Assembly: GCA_021323655.1 (NCBI GenBank)
Contig: JAJPKO010000010.1
Coordinates: 124,001-188,000 of the forward strand
Source: Acidobacteriaceae bacterium
GTDB taxonomy: Bacteria; Acidobacteriota; Terriglobia; Terriglobales; Acidobacteriaceae
Length of the DNA stretch: 64,000 nt
Reading direction: 5' to 3'
Both the position numbers and the translations under genes were made by a program. Positions 49,154 to 61,562 of the stretch are shown piece by piece (positions within the stretch are counted from its first letter, which is position 1; each line of letters begins with the position of its first letter). Under the pieces are notes generated by a model. The model worked only from the letters and a program-made list of their open reading frames with translations, was not told the DNA's origin and ran no database searches.

Positions 49154-49237
49154 TCGGTTTGTGGGTTCTCCAACGCTTCATCGTACGGCATTTTTGCGGA
49201 TACCGTATAGCTTATCCTCGCAGGGGAGCCGGCCTGG

Positions 49238-49903
49238 TCAGTAGAGTCCATGTTGATGGATGTAGTCCGCCACGGACGACGGTAATACCTGCCCAGCCTG
49301 TTCTCCTTCCGCGAGGGCTGTGCGAATCCGGGTGGCGGAAATATCTTCGTGCAGGTCGGGCAATAAATAAAGTACCGAGTGCTGCGCCCGAGTATTTTGC
49401 AGGTGGAAGCGGACTACTTCAGAAGATATTTCAGGCGGCCCGCTGAGCGTGATTCCGGCGGGCAGCGCTGTGCTGATTTCGTCGAGATGCGTACCGGGGC
49501 GGCCGGCAACGATGAAGTTGCAGACAAAGAGTATCTCTACGGCACGGTACCAATGCTGGAGCGTCAGAAACGAGTCGGCGCCGACGAGGCAGAACATCTC
49601 GTCGTCTGCGGAGAGAGAGGCCTTGAGGCGGAGCAGCGTGTCTATGGTGTAGTTTGGCTTGCCGTCGGGACGGGGCGCGTCGAGCGTGGAAAGCCCAAAG
49701 GCCGGGTAGGGCGCGATCGCCAGCCGTACCATGGCGACACGATCAGCGAAGTGTGCGGTTGGGCCGTCGTGCTTGAGCGGCTGCTGGCCGACGGGCGCGA
49801 AGAGGACGCGGTCCAGATGCAGACGGGCTGCGGCGGCCTCGGCAATCTTCAGATGTCCGCAATGGGGCGGGTCAAAGGTGCCGCCAAAGAACGCGATCCT
49901 CAT
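49238..49903 (-). CDS. nadD: nicotinate-nucleotide adenylyltransferase
   Basis: MRIAFFGGTFDPPHCGHLKIAEAAAARLHLDRVLFAPVGQQPLK; ISATRIRTALAEGEQAGQVLPSSVADYIHQHGLY. Confidence 0.96.
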   Translation of the reverse strand: MRIAFFGGTFDPPHCGHLKIAEAAAARLHLDRVLFAPVGQQPLKHDGPTAHFADRVAMVRLAIAPYPAFGLSTLDAPRPDGKPNYTIDTLLRLKASLSADDEMFCLVGADSFLTLQHWYRAVEILFVCNFIVAGRPGTHLDEISTALPAGITLSGPPEISSEVVRFHLQNTRAQHSVLYLLPDLHEDISATRIRTALAEGEQAGQVLPSSVADYIHQHGLY

Positions 49904-49933
49904 CCTCTTGTGATCGTAACTTAATCTATATCT

Positions 49934-50425
49934 GTGATTGCATATGTCGGTATCGGATCGAACCGGGCTTCTCACGCGGGCCCTCCGGCAGAAACGGTAA
50001 AGGCCGCATTGGCTGCGTTGTCCGAACTGGGCGAGGTGGTGGCGCAATCTTCGCTTTATGAGACGGAGCCGTTGGAATACACCGAGCAGCCTGTGTTTAT
50101 CAACGCCGTGGCCGCTGTCCGGACGGAGCTCTTGCCGGAAGCGGTACTGGGAAAACTGCTCGAAGTCGAGCGATGCTTTGGACGAGACCGCAAAACCGGC
50201 ATTCCCAAAGGTCCACGCGTGCTCGATCTGGATTTGCTGATGGCGGACGACCAGGTGTTACACACGCCCACTCTCACTGTGCCGCATCCGGCCATGGCAA
50301 AGCGGCGATTTGTGCTGGCGCCGCTGGCTGAGATCGCTCCCGGGCTGCGGCATCCCCTTCTGCATAAAACCATGCGCGAGCTGCTGCGTGAGCTTCCGGA
50401 GGAGGGCGTCCGGCGGCTGAGCTAA
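49934..50425 (+). CDS. folK: 2-amino-4-hydroxy-6-hydroxymethyldihydropteridine diphosphokinase
   Basis: AYVGIGSNRASHAGPPAETVKAALAAL, VERCFGRDRKTGIPKGPRVLDLDLLMADDQV, PHPAMAKRRFVLAPLAEIAP. Confidence 0.96.
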   Translation: MIAYVGIGSNRASHAGPPAETVKAALAALSELGEVVAQSSLYETEPLEYTEQPVFINAVAAVRTELLPEAVLGKLLEVERCFGRDRKTGIPKGPRVLDLDLLMADDQVLHTPTLTVPHPAMAKRRFVLAPLAEIAPGLRHPLLHKTMRELLRELPEEGVRRLS

Positions 50426-50536
50426 GGGACTGTTGCAGACATGGCGTTACCGTGAAGGTGCTGCAAGCCGACGCCTTGCAGACCCATGGAGGCCCTGCTT
50501 CTACTGAACCGCAACGAATTCACTGCGGACAGTCCA

Positions 50537-51835
50537 CTAGGAAATGGTCCGTGCTGCCAGATTGATCGTCACCTGATCGTCCGGTGTCTTAACGGTCGAG
50601 CTGTCGTACGCCGGGTGATACTCAACACGCATGGTCTGTGCGTTGACCACCACGCGCAGATATCCATAATTCATATCGTCGTAGCTTTCGAGCGTCAGGG
50701 TATTGTCAATGGGGTAAGGCGTGCGAAGGGTGTTGCCATTGGCACCGGTACGCATCCTGGCCAGCGCGTGTCCGCCGCTTCCGCATACCAGATAGGGAAT
50801 CTGCATGTTGTTGACCGTGCGGGTATAGCGCTGGTAATTGTGCGCGTGTCCGGAAAAGATGGCGTGGGGCCAGAAGCCGGCGGACTGCGCGGCGGTATCA
50901 ATGTCCTGAGACATGCGCGGGCTGCCGCCGTGCGTTACGCCTCCTGTATAGGGAGGATGATGCACGGCGATGATGACGGCCCCGGTGTAATTTTCAGTCT
51001 TGCAGCGCGTCAGCGCCGCTTCCAGAAAGTTGAGCTGCACATCGCTCAAGGGTCTTGTTCCGCCTTCGCTGGAAATTACGCCGGGGTCCTCGAGCACATT
51101 CGAGTAGACGCCAAGAATGCGCACAAATGGCGCGTCGAAAGTAAAGTACACGCCGGGCGCAATCATCGAGGTGCGCAGCAGGCCGCCCGCGTCGCTCGTA
51201 TGCGTGGGGGCATCGGCGCAGAAGTTCCGCAGGAAGGCATCGAGGGAAGGCGCGGCGTCTCCGGTATACACAAGGCCGTCGTGGTTGCCAGGGATGGCGA
51301 CGATGGGACCCTGGTATTCACGGTATGGCGCATAGAACTGGTCGTAGTAATACTTGGCTTCGCCAAAGCTGTAGACCACATCGCCCAGATGAAAAAAGAA
51401 CGAGGGCACATCGGCTGCGCTTGATTCGCTGAAGTCGGAGACCATCTTGTCGGCCACCAGCGTTTCGCTTTTCGGCCCGATGACGCTGCCGGTGTCGCCT
51501 ACGGAATGGAAGACGATTTGTCCTGCCTGCTGGACCGCGCTGACTTTGGCCGCTCCCGCGCTTCCGTAGACCTCCTCAAGCGTAAGCACCGGCTCGGCAG
51601 CGCCTCCGCGTGCCGCAGGAATGGGCTGCACGAGGCTGTTATTGACTTTCTTGTAGAGGCCGGAGTCGGAGGGGTGCGGTGTCTTGAAGGAGCTGGGGTC
51701 AGGGCTGGGCTGCGGCTGTCCGAAGACTGGGTCCATCGCCTGTGGAAAGGGCGAAGGGGTTGGCTTTTTTGTGGGAGGGTGCTTTTTCGGGTGGGTGGTT
51801 TTCTGAGGATGATGCGATGAGGTGTGTTTTTTCAT
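50537..51835 (-). CDS. metallophosphoesterase family protein
   Basis: FHSVGDTG, FFHLGDVVYSFGEAKYYYDQFYAPYREYQGPIVAIPGNHDG, VIIAVHHPPYTGG, AIFSGHAHNYQRY. Confidence 0.93.
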   Translation of the reverse strand: MKKHTSSHHPQKTTHPKKHPPTKKPTPSPFPQAMDPVFGQPQPSPDPSSFKTPHPSDSGLYKKVNNSLVQPIPAARGGAAEPVLTLEEVYGSAGAAKVSAVQQAGQIVFHSVGDTGSVIGPKSETLVADKMVSDFSESSAADVPSFFFHLGDVVYSFGEAKYYYDQFYAPYREYQGPIVAIPGNHDGLVYTGDAAPSLDAFLRNFCADAPTHTSDAGGLLRTSMIAPGVYFTFDAPFVRILGVYSNVLEDPGVISSEGGTRPLSDVQLNFLEAALTRCKTENYTGAVIIAVHHPPYTGGVTHGGSPRMSQDIDTAAQSAGFWPHAIFSGHAHNYQRYTRTVNNMQIPYLVCGSGGHALARMRTGANGNTLRTPYPIDNTLTLESYDDMNYGYLRVVVNAQTMRVEYHPAYDSSTVKTPDDQVTINLAARTIS

Positions 51836-52111
51836 GGAAGCGCTTCTTTTCTGAGATGCTCAACCCTGAAGATACGCCCATTGTCATAGTGAAAGTCATC
51901 AACAAAACGTGACAGGGTAAAAGTGGATAGACTAAACGGCTCGTCCCACTCTGCCGATGAAACTGCTAACAAAGTTTTCGCGGAATCAAAGAAGTACCTT
52001 GCGCTTTATCGGATTTTCATACATCACTAATGCAGAACAGGACTTTTCCGGGAAAGACGGGTTGGTGCTTGCAGGTGCTTTTCCGGAGCGGCGAGAAGGA
52101 GAAGTCAGAAC

Positions 52112-52657
52112 ATGGTGCCTGAAGATCATGCGCTACGTCAGTTCTTTCATGAAGTTGTGAACGATTGCTACCAAGAGTATCTCCAACTGGAGGACAGCGA
52201 GATTACCTCTTATGTGGCTGATCTGCTGACTGACTTCTGTTCATCTGACCGGCTCTATCCGATCCGCGACCCCCAGGGCCGCCGGTTGAAAGATGTAGGC
52301 GAGATGCTATTGGCATCCGACCCAGTGAATGGGACCGCAGCGTCGTTTGACGTGGAGCGCCGCATTCGCAAGCATATCGGCGACTACGCGCTGTTCTGCA
52401 CCGGCATGTATCCGGAAGCGGTCCACAAGTGGCGCGAGAACGAGAATGCCAATCTGTATGAGATGATCCGTACCGGCAAGGAGAGCTACTACATCGTTTC
52501 GCAGTTTGATCAGTTTGAGTATGCGGAAGAAGCGCCGCTGTTCGGGCGCCTGTCAGAATGCTTTGAAAGCTGCATGTACGGCCTGAACCAGGTGCGCGAG
52601 GAGATGGAAAAGCGCAGGCCGGGCCTACAGAAAAAGAGCCAGAAATTCCTGATGTAA
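52112..52657 (+). CDS. conserved hypothetical protein, 181 aa
   Basis: Uninterrupted ORF with GAGAAGGAG ribosome-binding-like sequence upstream; no recognised motif. Confidence 0.65.
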   Translation: MVPEDHALRQFFHEVVNDCYQEYLQLEDSEITSYVADLLTDFCSSDRLYPIRDPQGRRLKDVGEMLLASDPVNGTAASFDVERRIRKHIGDYALFCTGMYPEAVHKWRENENANLYEMIRTGKESYYIVSQFDQFEYAEEAPLFGRLSECFESCMYGLNQVREEMEKRRPGLQKKSQKFLM

Positions 52658-52658
52658 G

Positions 52659-52686
52659 GGAATAAATGCCCCGGGGCATTTATTCC
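52659..52686. repeat. perfect 28-nt palindrome GGAATAAATGCCCCGGGGCATTTATTCC
   Basis: 14-nt self-complementary arms, starting 2 nt after the stop of the 181-aa ORF. Confidence 0.85.
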
Positions 52687-52833
52687 GGCTGCCAGGGATC
52701 CACAACTATGGCGGGTATGTCCTGAAAATGCTTCACTTGCGCGTTGCGAGGGTCGCATGCGAAGAAAGCACGACTCCAGCGATCTTTCTTTTTTTCTGAC
52801 GTGCAGCCATAAGCTCAGTTGCCTGCTGAGCGG

Positions 52834-52863
52834 CCCATACAAGTCCTTTTCGACTTGTATGGG
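52834..52863. repeat. perfect inverted repeat CCCATACAAGTC-cttttc-GACTTGTATGGG
   Basis: 12-bp arms, 6-nt loop, about 10 nt past the frr stop; no T-tract on either strand. Confidence 0.8.
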
Positions 52864-52873
52864 TATACGTGCT

Positions 52874-53461
52874 CTACACCTGCATGATCTCGGCTTCTTT
52901 CTTCTTCGCCATCTCGTCCATGCGCTTGATTTCCTCATCGGTGAGCCGCTGGATTTCTTCGAGGGAGCGCTTCTCCTCGTCTTCTGAGATTTTCTTGTCC
53001 TTAGCGGCCTTTTTGATGAGTTCGTTGCCATCGCGGCGAATGTTGCGTATGGCGGTCTTGTGGTCTTCGAGCACGCGGCTTACGTGCTTCACCACTTCGC
53101 GGCGGCGCTCTTCCGTCATGGGAGGAACAGGTACGCGGATGATTTTACCGTCGTTCTGCGGATTGAAGCCGAGGTCAGAGGAGCGCAGCGCCTTTTCAAT
53201 TTCGCCCAGAATGCTCACGTCCCAGGGCTGGACGGTGATGGTGTTCGCGTCAGGGGTGTTGAGCTGCGCGACCTGGTTCAGCGGGGTGGGGGTGCCGTAA
53301 TACTCCACTTTGATCTGGTCGAGCATGGCCACGCTGGCCCGGCCTGTGCGCGTGGAGGCGAGGTGTCCCTGAAAGTCTTTTACCGCCTTGTCCATGCGTG
53401 TCTTCAGTTGCTGCTGTACTTCTTTGAGGGCCGGAATGCCGGCCATTGCTGAAACTGCCAT
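52874..53461 (-). CDS. frr: ribosome recycling factor
   Basis: MDKAVKDFQGHLASTRTGRASVAMLDQIKVEYYGTPTPLNQVAQLNTPDANTITVQPWD; PPMTEERRREVVKHVSRVLEDHKTAIRNIRRDGNE. Confidence 0.97.
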   Translation of the reverse strand: MAVSAMAGIPALKEVQQQLKTRMDKAVKDFQGHLASTRTGRASVAMLDQIKVEYYGTPTPLNQVAQLNTPDANTITVQPWDVSILGEIEKALRSSDLGFNPQNDGKIIRVPVPPMTEERRREVVKHVSRVLEDHKTAIRNIRRDGNELIKKAAKDKKISEDEEKRSLEEIQRLTDEEIKRMDEMAKKKEAEIMQV

Positions 53462-53526
53462 TGTCGTCTTCCTTTAAGAACAAGCTGCTGCAAAAACTGT
53501 ATTTTAATTGCCGGAAAGGGCAGAAG

Positions 53527-53973
53527 TCACATGGAAGTGTGGATGCCGAAGGCACTGGAGACCTGAGAAAGCTCAGCACGCACCTTTTCCCACTGCGAGC
53601 TGACCTTCGGGCTGACCTGAATGCGGCCCACCACGCGCCCAAGCTCTTCGGCGCTGTTCATTGTATTTTCTACCGCAACATCACCTTTTTTGGTCTTCCT
53701 GAATTCATCCAGCATTTCGCCGGTCTGCTTTTCAAAGTCCTGGGCCAGCTTTCTTGCATCTTTTTCCTGACTGGTTTTGCGGATAGTGCTTTTCTTCAGG
53801 TCCTGATCAAAGCCTTCGCGAAAGGCCTTTGCATCTTCATGCAGGTTGCGCATCATGGCTTCTACGTCCCGGTCACTGACGCGCTGGGCGTGCAGCGGTG
53901 GAACAAACAATGTGCCCAGCATTCCGCCAAGCAAAGCAAATCCAAACCATAGACGCGACGTGCGGTACTTCAT
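53527..53973 (-). CDS. hypothetical secreted/coiled-coil protein
   Basis: MKYRTSRLWFGFALLGGMLGTLFVPPLHAQ signal peptide, charged helical remainder. Confidence 0.65.
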   Translation of the reverse strand: MKYRTSRLWFGFALLGGMLGTLFVPPLHAQRVSDRDVEAMMRNLHEDAKAFREGFDQDLKKSTIRKTSQEKDARKLAQDFEKQTGEMLDEFRKTKKGDVAVENTMNSAEELGRVVGRIQVSPKVSSQWEKVRAELSQVSSAFGIHTSM

Positions 53974-54089
53974 CCCTGCAATTTTCTCCTGTTTTTGTTG
54001 GGTTTGACACTTACAGTACGATGCAATGCGTGCTACACCGTTTTCCGGACGGTATTCTTTTATACAACTGAAACCGAAAGTATAGACAC

Positions 54090-54722
54090 GTGACAAGGCA
54101 ATTCCACTCGGCGGCGCTGCTGCTGTCCTTAGACCTGATCGGCACCCTAGTTTTTGCGGTCGAAGGCGCAATGGCCGGGGCGCAGAACAATCTCGACATT
54201 CTTGGCCTGATGGTGCTGGCTTTTTTTACGGCGCTCGGCGGCGGAATCATCCGCGATGTGCTGATTGGGGCCATTCCTCCCAGCTCCATCCGGGACTGGC
54301 GCTATCCGGCCACCGCCTTTGCCGGGGCGGTGCTGGTCTTCTTCGAGGCCAGAATGGTGAGCCACTTTCCTGCCATGCTGCTGATTACGCTCGATGCCGC
54401 AGGACTGGCCCTTTTTGCTGTTGCGGGAGCAGCCAAGGCCCTGGACCATAAAATTCACCCCTTTCTGGCCATCCTGATGGGCGGACTGACCGGGGTAGGA
54501 GGCGGAACGATCCGCGATATGCTGCTGGCGCACATCCCTAATGTGCTGCGCGCCGATGTGTATGCAGCGGCAGCGCTGGCCGGGGCAGCGGTGATGGTCC
54601 TTGCCCTTGAGCTCCAGGCGCGCCCAGCCATCGCTACTCCTCTGGGTATTACCGCCTGCTTCTTTCTGCGGATGGTGGCGGTCTGGAGGCACTGGAACCT
54701 GCCTCATGTGATGGCACGCTAA
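54090..54722 (+). CDS. trimeric intracellular cation (TRIC) channel family protein (UPF0126/YadS-like)
   Basis: LDLIGTLVFAVEGAMAGAQNNLDILGLMVLAFFTALGGGIIRDVLIGAIPPSSIRDWRY; second repeat LMGGLTGVGGGTIRDMLLAHIPNVLR. Confidence 0.93.
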   Translation: MTRQFHSAALLLSLDLIGTLVFAVEGAMAGAQNNLDILGLMVLAFFTALGGGIIRDVLIGAIPPSSIRDWRYPATAFAGAVLVFFEARMVSHFPAMLLITLDAAGLALFAVAGAAKALDHKIHPFLAILMGGLTGVGGGTIRDMLLAHIPNVLRADVYAAAALAGAAVMVLALELQARPAIATPLGITACFFLRMVAVWRHWNLPHVMAR

Positions 54723-54769
54723 AAAAAAGCTTTTCCGGAAATGGCTGCTAGCGCAGGTCCAGGCAGAAA

Positions 54770-54979
54770 TCAGATGACTTCTTTATGGAAGAGATCGTCT
54801 TTCTCTTCGCACGGCGTGCAGACGCACCCGACCGCGCATCCGATGAGCATGGCCACCCCCACCGTGATGAGAATGGCAGGCAAAAAGTCGCTCAAGTGCG
54901 ATAGATGATTCAGAACATCATACATTTTCAGGAACCACATACTACAGCTCCACCCAGTTAGACCGTAAAATCGGCCCAA
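54770..54979 (-). CDS. possible small single-TM protein
   Basis: MYDVLNHLSHLSDFLPAILITVGVAMLIGCAVGCVCTPCEEKDDLFHKEVI reads as a TM segment plus Cys-rich tail. Confidence 0.35.
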   Translation of the reverse strand: MGRFYGLTGWSCSMWFLKMYDVLNHLSHLSDFLPAILITVGVAMLIGCAVGCVCTPCEEKDDLFHKEVI

Positions 54980-55128
54980 TAGTTTTCTGTGTGCCTATAT
55001 CATGCATCGGCAATTTCCCGAATGGGAAGAGAGAAATGCAGCACCGACAGTAAATGACGATGGAACCAGGAAATAAGTTTAAATAAGCGAACAAAAGGAG
55101 AATATAAGGGGGGGTAACGCTTCGCTGA

Positions 55129-57195
<2,067 letters not shown>

Positions 57196-57291
57196 AGTGG
57201 CCAGCTATTTGCGCCTGAATTATTGCTTTCCTATTGCGCACAATTCTTGTCTGGTTGCGCCCTTGGAATGCGATGATATTTCGGGCCATAG

Positions 57292-58056
57292 ATGGAGCGA
57301 AACCTGCCTGCTCAAGGTATGATTCTGCGCATGCCTGATACGCCTGATTATGGAATTGACGCTCCAAAGGTGCTGCGCAATTTATTTCTGTTTGGTGTTC
57401 CTCTGCTGCTGCTTGGTATATACGGGCCGCGGCAGTTCCACATTTCTCATGTGATTTTTCTGCTGCGTCCGATGTTTTTCTGGACCGGGTTGTTTTTGCT
57501 GCTGGAAGGGCTGCTGTACCTCTTTTACGTGAAGTATGGGAAATTTCGTCATCGTGACCAGATGCTTTCGCTTTACGCATGGCGAGGCTATGAGCAGGTG
57601 CTGGATGTGGGTTGCGGACGCGGTCTTCTGCTGGCCGGAGCAGCAAAGCGGCTCACGAGCGGACACGCTTCCGGAATTGACATCTGGTCGAACGAAGACA
57701 TGGGTGGCAATTCGGAGGCGGCCACGCGGCGTAACCTGGAGCTTGAAGGGCTAAGCGAAAGATGCGATCTGGTGAGTGCTCCGGCGCAGGAGATGCCTTT
57801 TCCGGATGCCTCATTTGATGTGATTATGTCAAACCTCTGCCTGCACAACATTTATGAGAAGCAAGGCCGGTTGCGCGCAGTGCAGCAGATTGCACGTGTG
57901 CTCAAGCCCGGGGGCGTGATTATCATCTCTGATTACAAACATACCGGTGAGTACGCGGCGGAGTTTGAGCGTCTAGGGCTGAAGACGGAGATGCACTGGG
58001 CAAATCCGTTGTATGTTTTTCCGCCGCTCAGAATTGTGGTGGCGAAGAAGGGCTAA
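57292..58056 (+). CDS. class I SAM-dependent methyltransferase with N-terminal TM segments
   Basis: VLDVGCGRGLLLAGAAKRLTSGHASGIDIWSNEDMGGNS; IARVLKPGGVIIISDYKHTGEYA. Confidence 0.9.
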   Translation: MERNLPAQGMILRMPDTPDYGIDAPKVLRNLFLFGVPLLLLGIYGPRQFHISHVIFLLRPMFFWTGLFLLLEGLLYLFYVKYGKFRHRDQMLSLYAWRGYEQVLDVGCGRGLLLAGAAKRLTSGHASGIDIWSNEDMGGNSEAATRRNLELEGLSERCDLVSAPAQEMPFPDASFDVIMSNLCLHNIYEKQGRLRAVQQIARVLKPGGVIIISDYKHTGEYAAEFERLGLKTEMHWANPLYVFPPLRIVVAKKG

Positions 58057-58070
58057 GCCTTGAGGATTCA

Positions 58071-58105
58071 GGTATGGCTTCCGTGCAAAACGCGAAAGCC
58101 ATACC
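58071..58105. terminator. hairpin between convergent genes (possible bidirectional terminator)
   Basis: GGTATGGCTT-15 nt-AAGCCATACC, perfect 10-bp arms, no T-tract. Confidence 0.45.
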
Positions 58106-58145
58106 CGCCAGAGACCGCGTAATGGACTTATCGGCAAATCAACCT

Positions 58146-58895
58146 TTAACGAGCGCCGCCTGCAATGCGCAGGGTTTCGCCTGTGATCCAGGCTGCATCG
58201 TCTGAGGCGAAGAAGACCGCGGCCGGAGCGATGTCCTCGGGCAGGCCAACGCGCCCAAGCGGCGTAATGGATTCGATATAGGAGCGAATCTCACTCTGGT
58301 CCATTCCAGCGGACTGGGCACCTTCAGTCACCACCAGGCCGGGATTGATGGCGTTGACGCGAATCTTGCGCGGGCCAAGTTCCCTGGCCAGCGTGCGCGT
58401 GATCGCATCCACAGCGCCCTTTGTGCCTGTATAGATGGCCATATTTGGCGGTGTAAGGCTGGTGGCAGTCGAGCTGATGTTGATGACACTTCCGCCTTCA
58501 GCCGGGAAGTGCTTCACTGCTTCCTGCGTGGCCAGCACCAGGCCGAGCACGTTCAGATCAAAATGCTTCCGATAGTGCTCCTCCGTGATCTCTTCGAGCG
58601 TGCCAAAGGCATAGACGCCAGCGTTGTTCACCAAGACGTCAATTTTGCCGAAGGCCTTCTTTGCCTGGACAAAAAGTTTGCCTATCTCGGATGGTTTTGA
58701 GAGGTCTGACTGCACCGCGATGGCCTTGCCGCCTTTGCTGGTGATTTCAGACACGACACGGTCTGCGCCTTCCCGGCTGGAAGAGTAGTTCACAACCACC
58801 GACGCGCCTTCTGCGCCAAACTGCTTTGCGATGCCGGCGCCAATGCCCTTCGATGCTCCTGTGACGACGGCAACTTTTCCCTGAAGCTTACCCAT
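58146..58895 (-). CDS. short-chain dehydrogenase/reductase (glucose/ribitol-like)
   Basis: GKVAVVTGASKGIGAGIAKQFGAEGASVVVNYSSS, LVNNAGVYAFGTLEEIT, YTGTKGAVDAITRTLAREL. Confidence 0.95.
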   Translation of the reverse strand: MGKLQGKVAVVTGASKGIGAGIAKQFGAEGASVVVNYSSSREGADRVVSEITSKGGKAIAVQSDLSKPSEIGKLFVQAKKAFGKIDVLVNNAGVYAFGTLEEITEEHYRKHFDLNVLGLVLATQEAVKHFPAEGGSVINISSTATSLTPPNMAIYTGTKGAVDAITRTLARELGPRKIRVNAINPGLVVTEGAQSAGMDQSEIRSYIESITPLGRVGLPEDIAPAAVFFASDDAAWITGETLRIAGGAR

Positions 58896-58928
58896 TTGCA
58901 GAATTCTCCTTGAAATCTATATTTCGAT

Positions 58929-58948
58929 AATTCGATAACTATCGAATT
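58929..58948. promoter_or_regulatory. probable ArsR-family operator upstream of the SDR gene
   Basis: Perfect inverted repeat AATTCGATA-ac-TATCGAATT with an extra TTCGATA half-site immediately before it (58923-58929). Confidence 0.7.
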
Positions 58949-58985
58949 GATGTGGAAGAATGTATTTGGTCGCAAGAGTAGTGAA

Positions 58986-59273
58986 TTAAATTTTTGCTAA
59001 ATGGTAGAGGTAGGCCTGCCACACGTCGCGGCGCAGCGAAAGGGTGGCGAATTTGCCTTCCCGCTCAATCTCGATCAGCCCGGCATTGGCCAGTTCCTTA
59101 ATGTGATGAGAGATGGTGGCTGGGGCAATGGAGAGCGCTCCGCGCAGGCCCTGGCATGGGCAGCAGCCCTTGGCTGCGATTTTCTTCAGAATTTCATAGC
59201 GATGCGGATCTGCGAGCGCGCGGGAGATGCGCGTCACCTGGCGGGCCGTCAATGTTGTGTTTTTTGAGACCAC
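58986..59273 (-). CDS. ArsR-family winged-helix regulator
   Basis: ISRALADPHRYEILKKIAAKGCCPCQGLRGALSIAPATISHHIKELANAGLIEIEREGKFATLSLRRD. Confidence 0.92.
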   Translation of the reverse strand: MVSKNTTLTARQVTRISRALADPHRYEILKKIAAKGCCPCQGLRGALSIAPATISHHIKELANAGLIEIEREGKFATLSLRRDVWQAYLYHLAKI

Positions 59274-59321
59274 TTTCTCATTCTGGAGGAAATTGCGCTG
59301 AAATAAGGCGGCCTTCCGTAA

Positions 59322-60674
<1,353 letters not shown>

Positions 60675-60697
60675 AAAGCACTTCAGATAATGACAGA

Positions 60698-60723
60698 AGC
60701 CCGTCTTCGTGACGGGCTTTTGT
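60698..60723 (+). terminator. rho-independent terminator after ahcY
   Basis: AGCCCGTC-ttcgt-GACGGGCT followed by TTTG, 24 nt after the stop. Confidence 0.88.
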
Positions 60724-60761
60724 CTATGCTTAGCACTCAGTCGTGAATGCGATTTCCTGTG

Positions 60762-61562
60762 TCATGGGAGAGAGGCCAGCGTTTCGAGCAGCCGTTTGGC
60801 GACGGCCTGACGGCCGGCCCCGTTCAGGTGGCCGCCGTCATAGGTGTATTCGGGAGCGAGTGTGTAAATTTTTTCGCCATGTGTTGTGTAGTAGACGCGC
60901 GCACCGCTGGGCAGAGTGGATTCTGCCTCAGCGAGATCGAAGATCGGCTCTTTGCCTGAGTATTCCTGCCGCAGGAGCAGGTTGAACTGATGGCGCTTTT
61001 CTGCCAGGGCGCGCTCGGTGGGGCGCCCCAGCAGGCCTTTGATGGCCGCCTTCCAACCTGGCTCAACGGTGGTGAGCGGGATGGTGGCGTGGACGATGGT
61101 CAATCCGGGGTAGCGGGCATGAAGGTCGCGCATGTTGTCGTGATAGTCGGCGAACATGCGGGGGACGTCGGTATCCGGACGCACATCAACAAAACAGTAT
61201 TTATAGAGCGCAATGCCGCCCTGGTTGCCGAAGCCCTTGTCGAGGGCCTCACGGAAGGCAACGTTCTTTGAGGCGGGGTCTCCATTGCGGCCGACGTGTG
61301 ACTCGATGATGGCAGGGCCTTCCACAGCAGCCGGGTTGTCACTGGCAACGATGCGCAGGCTGTTGCGGTGCGACTGCTTTTCGAGATCACGGACGCCGTC
61401 GAGGACATTTTCTCCTACAGATTGATGGCCGAAGTAAATGCGCAGGCTTTCAAGCCTGCTCCACTGGGTTGCTGAAATCATGTGTGGCGGTTGCTCCTTT
61501 TTTGTGCAGGAGGCGAGGATCGGGACTATAAACACGAGCGCGATGGCCAGTCTGCGAATCAT
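60762..61562 (-). CDS. SGNH/GDSL-like lipoprotein
   Basis: Lipobox ILASC; IYFGHQSVGENVLDGV near the N-terminus and YDGGHLNGAGRQAVA (DxxH-like) near the C-terminus. Confidence 0.75.
   Translation of the reverse strand: MIRRLAIALVFIVPILASCTKKEQPPHMISATQWSRLESLRIYFGHQSVGENVLDGVRDLEKQSHRNSLRIVASDNPAAVEGPAIIESHVGRNGDPASKNVAFREALDKGFGNQGGIALYKYCFVDVRPDTDVPRMFADYHDNMRDLHARYPGLTIVHATIPLTTVEPGWKAAIKGLLGRPTERALAEKRHQFNLLLRQEYSGKEPIFDLAEAESTLPSGARVYYTTHGEKIYTLAPEYTYDGGHLNGAGRQAVAKRLLETLASLP

Noticed and set aside
50486-51424. 312-aa + strand ORF opposite the metallophosphoesterase
   Set aside because: Shadow ORF; the opposite frame contains all metallophosphoesterase motifs.
51957-52160. 67-aa + strand ORF before the 181-aa hypothetical gene
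   Set aside because: No motif; overlaps the start of the better-supported downstream ORF.
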